The notes under the pieces are model-generated. The model was not told where the DNA came from and made no database searches. It saw only the letters and a list, made by a program, of their open reading frames with translations. Position numbers and translations under genes: made by a program. A stretch of 64,000 bases of DNA from Cinnamomum chago (lineage: Eukaryota; Streptophyta; Magnoliopsida; Laurales; Lauraceae): assembly GCA_038049695.1 (NCBI GenBank), contig CP142451.1, positions 68,092,001 through 68,156,000 of the forward strand, read 5' to 3'. Below, one piece after another: positions 36,525 through 48,165 of this stretch (position 1 is the stretch's first letter; each line of letters starts with the position of its first letter).

Positions 36525-36668
36525 TCGGTCGACCTAGACACAGGCCTCGGTCGACCGGGAAGGCACAACGGTCATATTTTTGACCGTTGGCAAGTTTCAG
36601 CTCAGAAACAGCTGACTCGCCCGACAGTGTTCCCGGTCGACCGGGACACAGGTCTCGGTCGACCGGCG
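36525..36668. repeat. GGTCGACC palindrome cluster in D' 5' LTR
   Basis: Same four sites as 29187-29330; I see no difference between the two copies. Confidence 0.9.
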
Positions 36669-37045
36669 ACACTGCCGGGACTCCCCCTTTTTGCAAAAAT
36701 TCAACTTTTGCCTATTTGAAGGTATTTCTTTGGGGGACCTTTTGGCCACTAAATCAAGCTGGAAAAACATGTTTTAAAGATTCTAATGGTTTTTAAAACA
36801 TAAAAAGCCTAAAAAGATTCAAAACTTTTAAAACAAAGGCTAGCTTGATTTCTTGAAAACTCTTTTCTAAAACAAATGCATCCAAGTTTTAAAAACAAAT
36901 CATGCATAAATCAATACTTTTATAAATCTTAAAAGCAATGCATGGATAAAACAAGATTTCAAGTTTATTTAAAACCAATGCAAGTGTGAACTAACAAATG
37001 ATGCTAAAGTGCAAATGCATCCATCAAATTGCAAATACAAAATTC

Positions 37046-37696
37046 CTAACACTTTTGTTTATAGCTTTCAAGTTGAGTGACTTTGGTTATAAGGATTGAA
37101 TTTTCATTTTTGACTTTTGAAAGTTCATTTTCAATTTCCTTATAGTTGCTTAGCTCTTCATTGGCAAGTTTTAATTTAAGATTTAGTTCATTAACAACAT
37201 TAGATCGAAGTTCTGAGTTTTTTAACTTACTTTTAATCAACTTGGATTCTAAATTGATAAAGTCTTTGTCTTGCCTTTTTATTTGATCTCTTAGATTTAA
37301 ATTTTCCTTATTGACATTATCATAACCCATCTTTAATTCTTTTAGTTCATCTTGAATGTTTGATAGGTTATTTAAAGAGATCATGAACTTAGATTCTACA
37401 CATTTTATTACTTCTTCTTTCTCTCTAAGTTCATCTTTTGAAGAAGCTAACTCTATGTTTAGTCTATTTGATTCTTCTTTTAAACTTTTATTTCTCTTAT
37501 CAAGCTTTGAAGATAATGTATATAATTCATTATAGGCTTGTTGAAGATCATCTTCATCATACTCATTTTCTTCCTCTTTTGAATCAAATTGATATTCATT
37601 TAATTGAGGGTTTGAATCACCAATAGAAGGAAGAGTGAGGGGTCTAGAAGAATCTACATAGTCTAGCATAGTGGAGTCCATTCTAATGATTTTCAT
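37046..37696 (-). pseudogene. D gag N-terminal coiled-coil half
   Basis: It starts at an ATG (37694-37696) about 85 bases after the primer site. The sequence is an acidic leader (DSKEEENEYDEDDLQQAYNE) followed by a long coiled coil rich in Leu, Lys, Glu and Asn, ending at QLESYKQK. This layout, a DDLQ-AYNELY opening, a coiled coil and then a zinc knuckle, is common in plant copia-like gag proteins. The last few residues in this frame lie past the CTTTT duplication and belong to the D' LTR edge. The true continuation is at 27057 downward. Confidence 0.75.
37052..37056. repeat. TSD CTTTT of D', right
   Basis: Exact partner of 27053-27057. Confidence 0.9.
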
Positions 37697-37781
37697 GTAA
37701 GCACAACTCTAGGGTGTTGACTCTAGGTTATTACACCTAATCAAGAGTTCCAAACACTTGATCCTAAAATATAGAGCACTT

Positions 37782-37794
37782 GGCTCTGATACCA
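37782..37794 (-). promoter_or_regulatory. Primer-binding site of D (initiator tRNA-Met)
   Basis: Minus strand TGGTATCAGAGCC, the standard site complementary to the 3' end of plant initiator tRNA-Met. It lies two bases after the LTR end CTTTCA at 37797. Confidence 0.9.
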
Positions 37795-37796
37795 AT

Positions 37797-38036
37797 TGAA
37801 AGTCCTGGGGATCCGAACCTTAGAGGGGGGGGGTTGAATAGGGTGAGCTTCAATTATGACCAATTTTAATCAAATTTAACTTCTTTAAAACAAACTAGTC
37901 ACATGTGATGATTAATCATACAAGATGCGGAAGCTAACAAAAGAATCACCACAAAGCAATCACCATCACACAAGGATTTATAGTGGTTCGGCCTCAATGC
38001 CTACATCCACTACCGGCTTGTGATCCAATCACCCCA
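37797..38036 (-). repeat. D 5' LTR, truncated to 240 bp
   Basis: It matches the first 240 bases of the 3' LTR (22194 onward) and then stops abruptly within TGATCCAATCACCCCA, passing into T gag sequence. Confidence 0.88.
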
Positions 38037-38597
38037 TAGTTTTTGTCAAAGGTGATGACTCCATTTTTCCACATCTCGTTGATCTTCTCTCTCACAACGA
38101 AGCATTGATTGAGAGGATGCGAGATCATTTGATGGTATGGACAATATCGGGGATCATTGGTTTTGCCAACATCTTCCGGTCTTTTGGGCTCAGGTAAGGT
38201 GAGCTTACCATTTGCTACGAGAGCCTCGAAAATTTCTTCAACATCTTCATGAAACGGGTATTTCTTCTTTACTCGTTCTTTGAAGGCTTCAGAAGGTTCA
38301 AGTTTCTTACCTGCAGTTTTGTTTTCAGTTTTCTTCGGCTGCTGAGGAGCTGACTTGGTTTGCACATTAAGAACCTCCTTTTTCTTTGGTTTCGAGGTTG
38401 TAATGGCGGTCGGCTCTTTCTTTGATGATTTCTGACTGTTGAGGTCTTTCATCACCATTTCAGCCTCCGTAGCTGCTTCTAGGAGTTCTCCCAGGTTTTT
38501 TGATTTGTTTCCAATAATCATGGAGCGGATCCTTGCTCTCATGTTGTTACGACAGATGTCGACCTGTGACGCTTGTGGCAGTACATCTGTGCATCTG
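38037..38597 (-). pseudogene. Element T gag C-terminal part with CHHC knuckle
   Basis: The frame MRARIRSMI...LLEAATEAE is followed by a Lys-rich stretch, then YCPYHQMISHPLNQC (C-x2-H-x4-H-x4-C) and FVVREKINEMWKNG. This diverged knuckle is the Tat-lineage form of the gag zinc finger. It is cut at 38036 by the D insertion and at 38597 by A2. Removing A2 and one ATCTG copy joins it to the gag core at 42272. Confidence 0.82.
38593..38597. repeat. TSD ATCTG of A2, left
   Basis: Exact partner at 42267-42271. Confidence 0.92.
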
Positions 38598-39924
38598 TGT
38601 GAGAACCCGACCCCTAATTTCCTGGATTAGTATTGTTTTATTTGTGGATTAGTTTCTTTTAGTGGGATTAGTGTTTGTTGGGTTGTGTTTGTGAGATAGA
38701 ATTGTTTTTCACTAGTTTTGGGGAGTTTTGGGTGCCTTTGTGATTAGTGGGACCCTTTGGGGGTTCTTTTAGTGACTTTGCGCGTGATTGGGAGATTATT
38801 CAAAATTTCCAATAATTCTTGTTTCAGCCTCGTTTGACTTATTTTGTTAATCTCTACAACTTTCGTGTTAACTTCGTCCCCGTTCGAGACCCCGAAACCC
38901 TACTTTCCTAATGTTAGGGGCAAAACAGTATTTTCACACCAAATCTGGACCCAAATTTTGAGATCCCAGAACCATGCCAAAATTATACTTTTTGAAAACT
39001 AGATTTTATGAGAAACATTTTCCTCTTCTTCGTCGATCGTATCCGAGGCCCAAAAATGGATGTTTTAATCCCGACAAGCTTAAGTGATGGTGGGGCCCAA
39101 ACCCACCCTTTTATAAAAGGGATCAGCCCCTCTCTTCCTCTCCCATTCGTTCCAGCACTTGAGGGGGGGAGGAACTCCAGCTCCATAGGGCTTTTGCCCT
39201 TTTCTTCTTCTCCTTCTTGCTTCCTTCCACAAAACCCACCTCCAAACCTTGCAAATGGAGATTAGAGCTCAACTTCTTCTTCTCCATCCTTCTAGCTTCC
39301 CATGGACACACTGCAAAACCAAGGTGGGCAGACCCTATTTCAAGCTTCTTCTTGTTGACTGATGGCCCTAGAGGGTTGCTTGAGAATGTTTGGAGAGCTT
39401 GATTAGCTGATTGGAACCCAAGGCAAGTGGATGAATGGATGGTTTGAATGTCATCAAGTTTTATGAGACAATCCTAAATTTTGTTACTTGTTCTTGATAA
39501 TTTGATACATGTTTTCACATATGCTTCTTGCCACATTTCTATTGATTTCGAAAATGCATATTAATGGGTCATTCCCTCTTGTTAAATCTCTTGGAAAGGT
39601 ATGCATTTTATTTGGTCAAAGTTTGTTCATATGGTTTTATAGAAATGTGGTTGATTTTATTGTTTTTCCATACATGCTTATTTATTACTTTGACTTGAAA
39701 TGAATGCTCATAAAGAGCCTTGATGGTGCATCTATTGTCATAGAGATGTATTGGTTCATAGCATTTAACTTTCCCTTGTTTTATCTCAAATGTACTCTTG
39801 TGTGTAGTGGTTTCCTTCCCTCTATTTATTGTATTTGAATATGATATTGTTAAAGGAGGTTAGAATGGATGTTGTTGGAAAAATTATGTTGATTTGGATG
39901 AAGTTTTGAACCCCTCTTGTGGTG

Positions 39925-39932
39925 TATATAAA
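39925..39932 (+). promoter_or_regulatory. TATA box of LTR A2
   Basis: TATATAAA in GGTGTATATAAAGGGG, about 80 bases upstream of the first palindrome, so the palindromes should lie in the transcript. Confidence 0.6.
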
Positions 39933-40004
39933 GGGGTTAAAAGGAGATTGTAGAAGGAAGAGATAGAGAGGAGCTGAACTGCCCCGGAATCAGTTTCTGG
40001 ACAG

Positions 40005-40258
40005 TTCGCTCGAGCGAACATGACACTTCGCTCGAGCGAAGTGTCCAGAAAAGGGTTCGGAGCATTCCAGTAGCTTGGTCGCTCGAGCGGACATCCCAGA
40101 ACTTGTTCCAGAGAGTCGTTAGTTCGAGCGCACTTAATAATTCGCTCGAGCCAATGAGTTCACTCGAGCGACCTAACTTCAGTCGAGCGAACCCACCCAG
40201 ACAACCATTCTAGAGAGCTCCTCGCTTGAGCGAACTCTCCGGTTCGCTCGAGCGATGA
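40005..40258. repeat. CGCTCGAGCG palindrome cluster in A2
   Basis: Four perfect copies plus about five decayed ones (cactcgagcg, cgctcgagcc, cgcttgagcg). Confidence 0.9.
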
Positions 40259-40754
40259 GCTTTATCGGTCAAAGGCTATGTTGGGACAATGATGAACTAT
40301 TTAAACGTGTTGGGACTATTCATTAAGAACCCCTCTATGTCAGGGAGATTTACTAAGAATTGTATGAGGCCATTGGAGAAAGAAACCACATCATGAAGAT
40401 GTCATTTGAAGTTTTGAAAATTCAAAGTGTATAAGGAGCCCGAAATGTCCCCAAACTCAAAGAGTACCAAATTGTTATTAGATTGACATACGGGATCCCT
40501 ATTCACTTCAAATAAATCTTGAACCGATACTTTCTCGAAATCTTAATTGTTTATTGTATTTCACTGTTCCCGAGATTTATATTACATGACTTGTTTTCCC
40601 GAAAGCATCGAAGTTACATTGGTAACAGTTACTTGTCCTGAAATGTATTGCTCGACATGAGATGACAGTGTGCCCTTGAGCACCCCCGTACTGCCCGTTT
40701 ACTTATTTGTACTTGATTTACTTGCACATGTCTCGATTTGTTATTTGACCTATT

Positions 40755-41060
40755 AGTCGGCACCAGCTTGGATAACCTTGTTGGTCTGATCCACCGACTT
40801 GGAGATCCCCCTCTTGTCTCGCCAGCTGCAGTTTGGATCCCGCTACCCGGTTATTACCGTGGTCTTGTCCCGATGCCGCAGATTGCTACTGTGGTTCCCG
40901 AAGCCCGGCTCGCTACCGTGGTCATGTATAGTATATGTATTTATGAGATCCACTATTTCTCCTCACCTTGAGTGACTGAGATCAGTGCCTAGTATATGTA
41001 TATGTATTTATGAGATCCACTGTTTCTCCTCACCTCGAGTGACTGAGATCAGTGCCTAGT
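40755..41060. repeat. Conserved ACCGTGGTC cassette in A2
   Basis: It runs from GTCGGCACC through GATCCACCGACTTGGAGATCC and repeated TACCGTGGTC words, to two tandem copies of TCTCCTCACC-TGAGTGACTGAGATCAG. It is also at 16500-16806, 19629-19870, 44640-44940 (reverse) and 51960-52235, with a diverged version in C near 47335-47415. Confidence 0.8.
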
Positions 41061-42266
41061 TATTGCTCTGTCACTCTAGTGATAGAGGACTTAACTTCGT
41101 GTGGTTGCCATCTTGCTAGTTCCCGATTCCTTGGATACCCTACATGTTTTATATTGCTTATTTGTTTTCCGGTAAATGATTCATTTCTTTTATGAAAGTT
41201 ATTATTTAAACAGGTATTAATATTTTCCAAGGTAAATTCAATTATTGTTATATTGTTTTTCGTTCCTTGTACACACACATGTTTTAAATGACACTTGTTT
41301 TGCCAGATTCCTATGTTTACACATGTTTCAAATGAATACCCAATTTGATAAATATCCATGCTTTTACATATGTTTCAAATGAACATTGGTTTTGCCAGAT
41401 TTCTATAGTTACACACGCTTTAAATGAATACTCGGTTTGTTGAATACTAATGCTTTAAATATGTTTCAAATGAACGTTTGTTTTGCCAGACCTCTATATT
41501 TACACATGTTTTAGACGAACACCCGATTGTCAAATAACTATGCTTTTATAGATGATGTAAATGAACATATGTCTTGTTAGATCTCCATGTTTTGCCCATG
41601 CTTGAAACAAATACATGATTTGTCAGGAGATCCACGATTTTGCACCCGCTTAATATATGCAGCATTTGATTAAATAGCATGATTTATCATATGTTTTATT
41701 CTTCAGTATATTTATTATCTTTTCATCCACCTGCCAGACCGTCGTGTCTGACCTACTACTTTTGGTACTCAAGTCCAGACTTCTTCGTCCCGAATGAGTG
41801 CTTTTGTTGGCTGTGGAGTCATGTTTTGAAGGTTGTTTTGTCGGCTATGTCATGTAGACATTGAGCTTGACATCGGAGTTGCGTCACATATGGGTAGTGG
41901 TTATTAACTTGTTGTTGTATGGCTTTTATTAGCCTTTCTTGGGATTCTTAATTAATGTACATTGATAATTTGTAACTTGGACATATTTGGGAATGTAATA
42001 TCCTGTTACTGTCAGCTTTGTATTTGGTTGTAATAGTTTATTCCAGTCTGATATGGTTCTTGACATAATAGCTATATGCTAGAGGTTGAGTACGATGCGG
42101 AATCCGATGACCACGGACTCCGGGTCGTAATACCCCGAAAGCTTCCGCAAAATATTCAGAGTGTATTGAAATGTGTCGTCTTCACACACGCGCATCTTGG
42201 GAGAAAGAAAAATATAATTACCTTAATCCCATTCGCGCCTCGAGGTTCCGGTTTGGGGGCGTGACA

Positions 42267-42271
42267 ATCTG
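42267..42271. repeat. TSD ATCTG of A2, right
   Basis: Exact partner of 38593-38597. Confidence 0.92.
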
Positions 42272-43562
42272 TAGCCATTGCCTTCCACTTATGAATGAAG
42301 TCGTATGTTGACTCATTGTCTCCCTGTTTTAGGTTGCAGAGCTGTGCCATAGTAACAGGGTGGTCTTCACCTTTGAAGTGGGTGATGAAGCATGTCTCTA
42401 GCATGGCCCAGTTTTGAATGGAGTTCTCCGGCAGAGTGGAGTAGCAATCGAAGGCCGTACCTTTTAGGGTACTTGTAAAGAGTCGGATCTTGAGGGCATC
42501 TTGATCCGCGATAGCTCCTGTCAGGATCTTAAAGTGGATGACATACTGTCTGGCTGAACCTTTCCCCGTATATATTTGGAGAGTAGGTTGTTTGAATTTT
42601 GCAGGGAACAGAACTGGGTCCATCCAGAAGGGATATGGTGGCTTGATCCCGTGTTCTTTTAGTGTATCCTCTTCTTTTACTTTAGCGAGGATATCGTCGA
42701 CGTCCTTTTTGGTAAGGGCGCATGACTCATTATTTTCCTCGTCACCTTGATGACTCGGAGGAGCTTCATTGTTTAGTGGACGCTGGAAAGTGAGGAGATT
42801 TTCCATAAGGGCCTCAATTCTCTATTGTCCTTACTCCAACTGCTGGATGCGTGCTGCTACGTCATCATGCTGTGGAGGCTGCTCAGCATTTGTAACCAGG
42901 ACGTTCATCCTTCGAGAGTCGAATGAGGATATTGTCTTGGTGACTGAGTTGGAGCTCATTCTTTTGGATGAAGAGTCGAAGGAATGGTTACTCCGATGTC
43001 CTTGGCTTGCAGGAGCGGGAGAATCCTCCTGATGTCTTCCTGTTTGGGAGATGCTGCAAGTCACCGGTCGTATGACATGAATTTTGGTTGCTGACTTTTG
43101 GCGTTTTCTAGTTTTACCGACCATATAGACAACAACGGCTTGGTCAGGTCTTTCTTTTTCGACCCATTTTTTAGAGACTTGAAGGGTAGAATGCTGGGTT
43201 CTTTGCTTATCTAGTCTCTTTTGTCGGTATGTCGTACGACAATGCATACGACGAGCAATTTGAGCTTCCGTCAACTCTGGCTGTGCCCTGGCAATGAAGG
43301 ATGTAGTCCCCCGTGCGCAGCAGCCGAGCTTATCTTTTTTGAAGCTGGGCATGGACAGGATCTAGACGCGGTCCTTTGCTTGTCGCAGTGAGGCTTTGGA
43401 TTTTGCAAGTTCGGCCCCTGTTGAGATGAAGGGTCGACTCGCAGGAGTGTAGGCCTTAGTAGGTTCTTGCGGTGGCCTGGTGATGCATGACTTGATTTTG
43501 GGCTTGTAAGAGTAAGCCAGCTCATGCTGAGTTGATTTTTTTGTTTGGTGGAGGGTAGGTTT
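42272..43562 (-). pseudogene. Element T gag core
   Basis: The retrotransposon Gag core is recognised by PYPFWMDPVLFPAKFKQP, then LRLFTSTLKGTAF-like wording (here KIRLFTSTLKGTAFDCYSTL) and LPENSIQNWAMLETCFITHF. A basic/Gln-rich region lies upstream. In-frame stops occur at 42831-42833 and about 42825, where CAA/CAG-to-TAA/TAG changes are the simplest explanation, and near 43363. The upstream end meets solo LTR C at 43563. Confidence 0.85.
43558..43562. repeat. TSD ggttt of C, left
   Basis: Partner agttt at 49393-49397, one mismatch in five. Confidence 0.7.
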
Positions 43563-43888
43563 TGTCGCGACCCCAGAACGGGTCCCGGGCCTGCAACGTT
43601 GATTCTGTTTGTTTTCCCACAGGTTCCCACGGTGAGGATTCCTGAGACACGTGGAATCTATCTCACATGATTAAGTTTGCGGAAGTGTGTAGCAAATCAC
43701 ATCAAGATAAGCACCAATAAAATTTTAAGTGCTATGACAAATAATATAAAGACATAGTATCAAAAGAAAGGAGTTAACATGACATTCCCATCATAATTCA
43801 AGTTGTGAGACTAACACAAAAGTAAGTTAAGTTTAGTTACATCCCATAAGAGGCCAACAAAGGCCAATACAATTCTCAAAATAATAAA

Positions 43889-43893
43889 AGAAC
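43889..43893. repeat. TSD AGAAC of B2, left
   Basis: Exact partner at 46845-46849. Confidence 0.9.
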
Positions 43894-45324
43894 TGTCACG
43901 ACCCCGGACCGGGCCCGAAGGACTAATCCGGGATCGGGACACTAATGGTGATGGTGTGGTGAGTGAATGGTTAATATGTAAAGTGTGTCAACAAGGTGCA
44001 CACACTTATTTAATTTCCCACAGGTGTCCGCGGTGATGATATCACAACTATATCTGAACATTTCTATTAAGTGCGGAAGCGTGTAGCAAATTAAATATTC
44101 AATCCATCTCAAATCATAAAGATAATAACACAAGTATAGTACCGTATCAGAATGAGCAATGATCATTAGCATGTTACCCAAAAGTAAGGTTAAAGTTTAA
44201 ACAAGATCATTTAATTACATTTCCCAAAATAGAGGTCAACAAAGGCCAATATAAACAAAATACCAATCCCCAAAAGAATGGTTAAAAGTTTTCCCAAAAT
44301 GTTATCTCTCTCTCTAGCAATCCAATGTCTACATGACATCATCAGCATGCCACTCAACTAACTGCTGCGGTTCTCCAACCGCCTCCTCGTGCTCCTCCTC
44401 GGGATTACCAACAACGGAACCTGAGTACCAAAAAGTGGGTCAAACACGACGGTTTGGCAAATGGGTAAAATACAACGACAATATGATAATAAATGAATTT
44501 CCCTTCAAAAGCATTTAAACCTGTTTAAATAACAATTTCTATAAACGAGATAAAACATTTATTCAAAAACAAGTAGGCATTGTAAAACATGTACAGGTAA
44601 CCAAGGAAATGGGGGAAACAAGCAAGATGGCAACCACACGAAGCTAAGTCCTCTATCACTAAAGCGATAGAGCAATAACTAGGCACTGATCTCAGTCACT
44701 CGAGGTGAGGAGAAACAGTGGTTCTTATAAATACATATACATATACTATACATGACCACGGTAGCGAGCCGGGCATCGGGAACCACAGTAGCAATCTGCG
44801 GCATTGGGACAAGACCACGGTAATAACCGGGTAGCGGATCCAAACTGTAGCGGGCGGGACAAGAGGGGGATCTCCAAGTCGGTGGATCAGACCAACAGGG
44901 TTATCCAAGCTTAGTGGTGCCGACTAATAGGTCAAATAACAAATCGAGACATGTGCAAGTAAATCAAGTACAAATAAACAAACGGGCAGGACGGGGGTGC
45001 TCAAGGCACACTGTCATTTCATGTGGTGCAATGCACTTCAAGACAAGTAACTATTTCAATGCTTTCGGGAAAACAAGGCATATACGGGTAAAGTATTGGG
45101 TTCAAGAATTATTTAAAGGGAATAGGGATCCCGTATGTCGATTTAATAATAATTTGGTACTCTTTGAGTTTGGGGACATTCTGGGTTCCTTATACACTTT
45201 GAATTTTCAAAACTTCAAATGAAATCTTCGTGATGTGGTTTCTTTCTCAATTGGCCTCACACATTGCTTGGTAAATCTCCCTGACATAGTGAGCGAGGAG
45301 CTCTCTGGAATGGTTGTCTGGGTG

Positions 45325-45530
45325 GGTTCGCTTGAGCGAAGTTAGGTCGCTTGAGCGAACTCATCTAGTAGGTTGATGGCTCGAGCAAAGTATTGTTCGC
45401 TCGAACTAACAACTCTCTGGAACAAGTTCTGGGATGTTTGCTCGAGCAACCAAGGGTCCGCTCGAGCGAACTGCCTACTGGAATGCTCCGAACCCTTTTC
45501 TGGACACTTCGCTCAAGTGAACTGTCCAGA
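45325..45530. repeat. CTCGAG palindrome cluster in B2
   Basis: About eight sites, most decayed by one base (gcttgagcg, gctcaagtg); one is a clean CGCTCGAGCG. Confidence 0.8.
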
Positions 45531-45591
45531 AACTGATTCCGGGGCAGTTCAGCTCCTCTCTATCTCTTCCTTCTACAACTCTTTCTAGCCA

Positions 45592-45599
45592 CTTTTATA
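45592..45599 (-). promoter_or_regulatory. TATA box of LTR B2
   Basis: GTATAAAAGTGG on the minus strand, identical to B1 and about 60 bases upstream of the first palindrome. Confidence 0.55.
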
Positions 45600-46844
45600 C
45601 ATCCAATGAAGAGTTTAAAACTTCATTCAAACAACATCAAATCTCTCACAACATCCATCCCATTCTCCTCCATCAACATCTCATTCAATACAAAGAAAGA
45701 AAGAAGGAAACCATTTCACAATAGAGTACATTTGGTACAAACAAGAAGAAATTAAATGTCATTCACCGATACACTTATAAGACATAAATGCACTACCAAA
45801 GCTCTATCATGAACATTTATTTCAAACCAATGCAATAAATAGGCATGAGTGGAAAATACCAAAATCATTGAAAGCTTATAAAAATCAAATCATCCACTTG
45901 CCTTGGTCTCTAATAAGCAAATCAAGCTCTAACAAGCCCTCCAAATCAATGGTCCAAGCTACAAGCAAAAACCCCAAAATAAAACCATAAAAGAGTCAAA
46001 ACATAGCATAGGGTGGAAGAAGCTTCAATAATAGGGATGGAGATTCCCTTAGGCTAGGAGAACACAAATCTTGGAGAAGGGAAGGATTACTTACTTGTAA
46101 GGTCCTCTAATGACAAGAGTAAGCTCAATGAAGATCTTGGAATGAGAGGTTTTCTCCACAAAAGCTATTAAGAGAAAGCTCTCAAGGAGGTGAAGAAGAT
46201 GATGGCCTCAAATCTCCTATTGGTGCAAGTTTGGGAGTGGGTTGAGGATGGAAGAGCAACAAGAAGAAGAAAGGGAAACCCTAACTTTGAGAAGTTGTAG
46301 TTTGCTAAAAAGGGAAATGAGGAAGATGGTCTCCTTATAAAGCAAGTGGGGAGTGGGCTCCACCACTAGCAATCTAATTGGGCTGAATTCATGGCTTTCG
46401 GGGCTTCTAATGAATTCGACGAAAAAGAGAAAAGTGATCGTTGAAATATCTAGTTTCCAAAAAGTATATGTTTCGCGGGTTTCGGGGATATCAAGTTTTG
46501 GGTACAGATTTAGTGCACAATGACTGTTTTGCCCTCAAGGCTATGAAATCGGGTTTCGAGGTCTCGAACGGGGACGGGATGAACATGAAAGTTGTAGGGA
46601 TTAACAATACAAGTAAAACGGGATAAAGACAATGAATGCAAAAATCTCCAATAAATCCTCAAGTGCATGCAAGATCATAAAAAGGAACCCCCAAAGGGCC
46701 CCACAATCACAAAGCAATCAAAATTCCCTAGAACTATTTTAAAATCTATTCCAAGCCCAACTTAGCCAAAATCACTAATCAAGCTTAGAACTAGTACACG
46801 ACTTAATTAATACTAATCGAGTTCACTCGGGTCGGGGTCCTACA

Positions 46845-46849
46845 AGAAC
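46845..46849. repeat. TSD AGAAC of B2, right
   Basis: Exact partner of 43889-43893. Confidence 0.9.
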
Positions 46850-47859
46850 CCAATGACAAAATGTAGCGAAACTCAAGAACCCGCCCGACTTCTAGTTGAC
46901 ATCGTCGGGTTGCCACTCTCTGACTGGGGGTGGCTCAAGAGCCTCCTCCGGACGCTCCTCCTCAAAGGCAACGTCACCTGCACCTGGGTACCAACATACA
47001 AGGGTCAAACACAACGGTTTGGCAGGTAATCAATTTAGGCATGAGCATAAGTAGTAAATGTTTAAGGAAACATGTAAAGACATTTTGCTGAATTGTAAAC
47101 GGTTACATGACTAAGGTACATTTCAAAATACGAGCAAAATTGACATGAATACTTATAATATCATGAATAGTTACATTCCGCAATGAGCCCATCATTTCTC
47201 TATCATTTACAATGAAAGAGCAAGCACGCACGACAAGCACGATATACATAATATAATCACGACACGATTCCCACAAATACGGGAATTCCGGCCGTGGAAC
47301 CGGACACGCACGATGTGTAATAAAATACATGACCAGTCTGCAGACAGTCCACATGTTTAAGGACCCCGAGATAGTGGATCAAACTGAAAGGGCAGTCCAA
47401 GCTCAGTGGTGTTCACTTAAATTCATGAATGCATAAAACACAACAAACACAGATTAAACAAGTCGAACTTACGAGGGGAATCACTTATCAAAATGAGACA
47501 AAACACAGCTAACAAGAGGCATAATTAATATGCGTAACAAGCTTAGGAAGTGGTCCCCTTTTTTCTCTTGAAACAAAACTTCAAAATGAGCTTGTACATA
47601 ACATTCAAAACGAACACACGATGATATTCATATTATCAAAACTAAAGTATGAACACAAAGCCTATCAAGCACATGTAAGGACCTTTGATTGATCTTTGTG
47701 TAAACGAAGCCCAATTGTTGGAATTTAAAAGAAAATCGGTTAAAGGTCACTTAACATGTCAGGTTTCGAGTGCACAATGTCAGGCTAAAGGTCACTTAAC
47801 ATGTTCTAGTTTTCATTCTTATAAATATTCTTCAAAACAGGCAATGGTGTCAAATTTGG

Positions 47860-48165
47860 TCAGCTCGCGGTTAGATGTCGGCTAGCCGAACTAGGATCTG
47901 GCGGCTAGCCACCAGCTGACTGCTGGAAACCCAGGTCCAAACGCAGCCCTCTGGAAAAGAAACCGAATTGACTTCGGTTGGCTTACGGTTAGCCGAAATG
48001 GGACCTGGCGGCTAGCCGTAAGCTGACCGTAGGGCTGACCACTGAACCCTGATGCACATGCCAGTTTCTGGAAAAGGAACCGCCGAGCTCGGTCAGCTCG
48101 CGGTTAGCCGAAATGGGGATTTCGGCTAGCCGCCAGCTGACCAGCGGCTGACCGAAACTGCACGG
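47860..48165. repeat. GGTTAGCC/GGCTAGCC palindrome cluster in C
   Basis: Repeated words CGGTTAGCCGAA, CGGCTAGCCG and CAGCTGACC, in three larger units of about 90-100 bases each ending in a GAAAAG-AACCG word. Confidence 0.85.

Larger units (their letters stand above)
27058..37051 (-). mobile_element. Element D': young gag-less copia-like LARD with two 2655-bp LTRs
   Basis: 3' LTR at 27058-29712; 5' LTR at 32499-37051, interrupted by D''. Without D'' and its TSD both LTRs are exactly 2655 bp. By eye I found only about six single-base differences between them. A perfect CTTTT target duplication flanks the element. The 2786-bp interior has a polypurine tract but no gag or pol and begins right after a shortened primer site. 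It is a non-autonomous large retrotransposon derivative, inserted into the gag of its relative D. Confidence 0.93.
32499..37051 (-). repeat. D' 5' LTR, interrupted by D''
   Basis: 32499-33183 plus 35082-37051 (with one CTATG copy) restore a 2655-bp LTR equal in length to the 3' LTR. The palindrome cluster is at 36525-36668 and the TATA box at 36493-36499. Confidence 0.92.
22194..38036 (-). mobile_element. Element D: copia-like gag-only retrotransposon (TR-GAG type), 5' LTR truncated
   Basis: In its own direction it has a partial 5' LTR (38036-37797), a primer site for initiator tRNA-Met (37794-37782), gag (37696-37046 and 27057-26285, split by D'), AT-rich non-coding DNA, a polypurine tract (23940-23925) and a full 3' LTR (23924-22194). 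No pol domain is present anywhere, so it depends on a partner. Only 240 bases of the 5' LTR remain and no matching target duplication is seen (atctt at the low side), so an end deletion removed LTR and adjacent T sequence. Confidence 0.85.
38598..42266 (+). mobile_element. A2: complete family A solo LTR (3669 bp)
   Basis: TGTGAGAACCCGACCCC to GGGGGCGTGACA with a perfect ATCTG duplication. It contains a TATA box (39925-39932), a palindrome cluster (40005-40258), the GTCGGCACC cassette (40755-41060) with a tandem duplication of about 70 bases, and a short 90-base-unit array (41270-41650). There is no primer site, polypurine tract or coding sequence, as expected for a solo LTR left by LTR-LTR recombination. 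Confidence 0.88.
43894..46844 (-). mobile_element. B2: complete family B solo LTR (2951 bp) nested in C
   Basis: Minus strand TGTAGGACCCCGACCCG to GGTCCGGGGTCGTGACA with a perfect AGAAC duplication. It has a TATA box at 45592-45599, a palindrome cluster at 45325-45530 and the cassette at 44640-44940. It lacks the 90-base-unit array found in A. There is no coding content. Confidence 0.9.
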
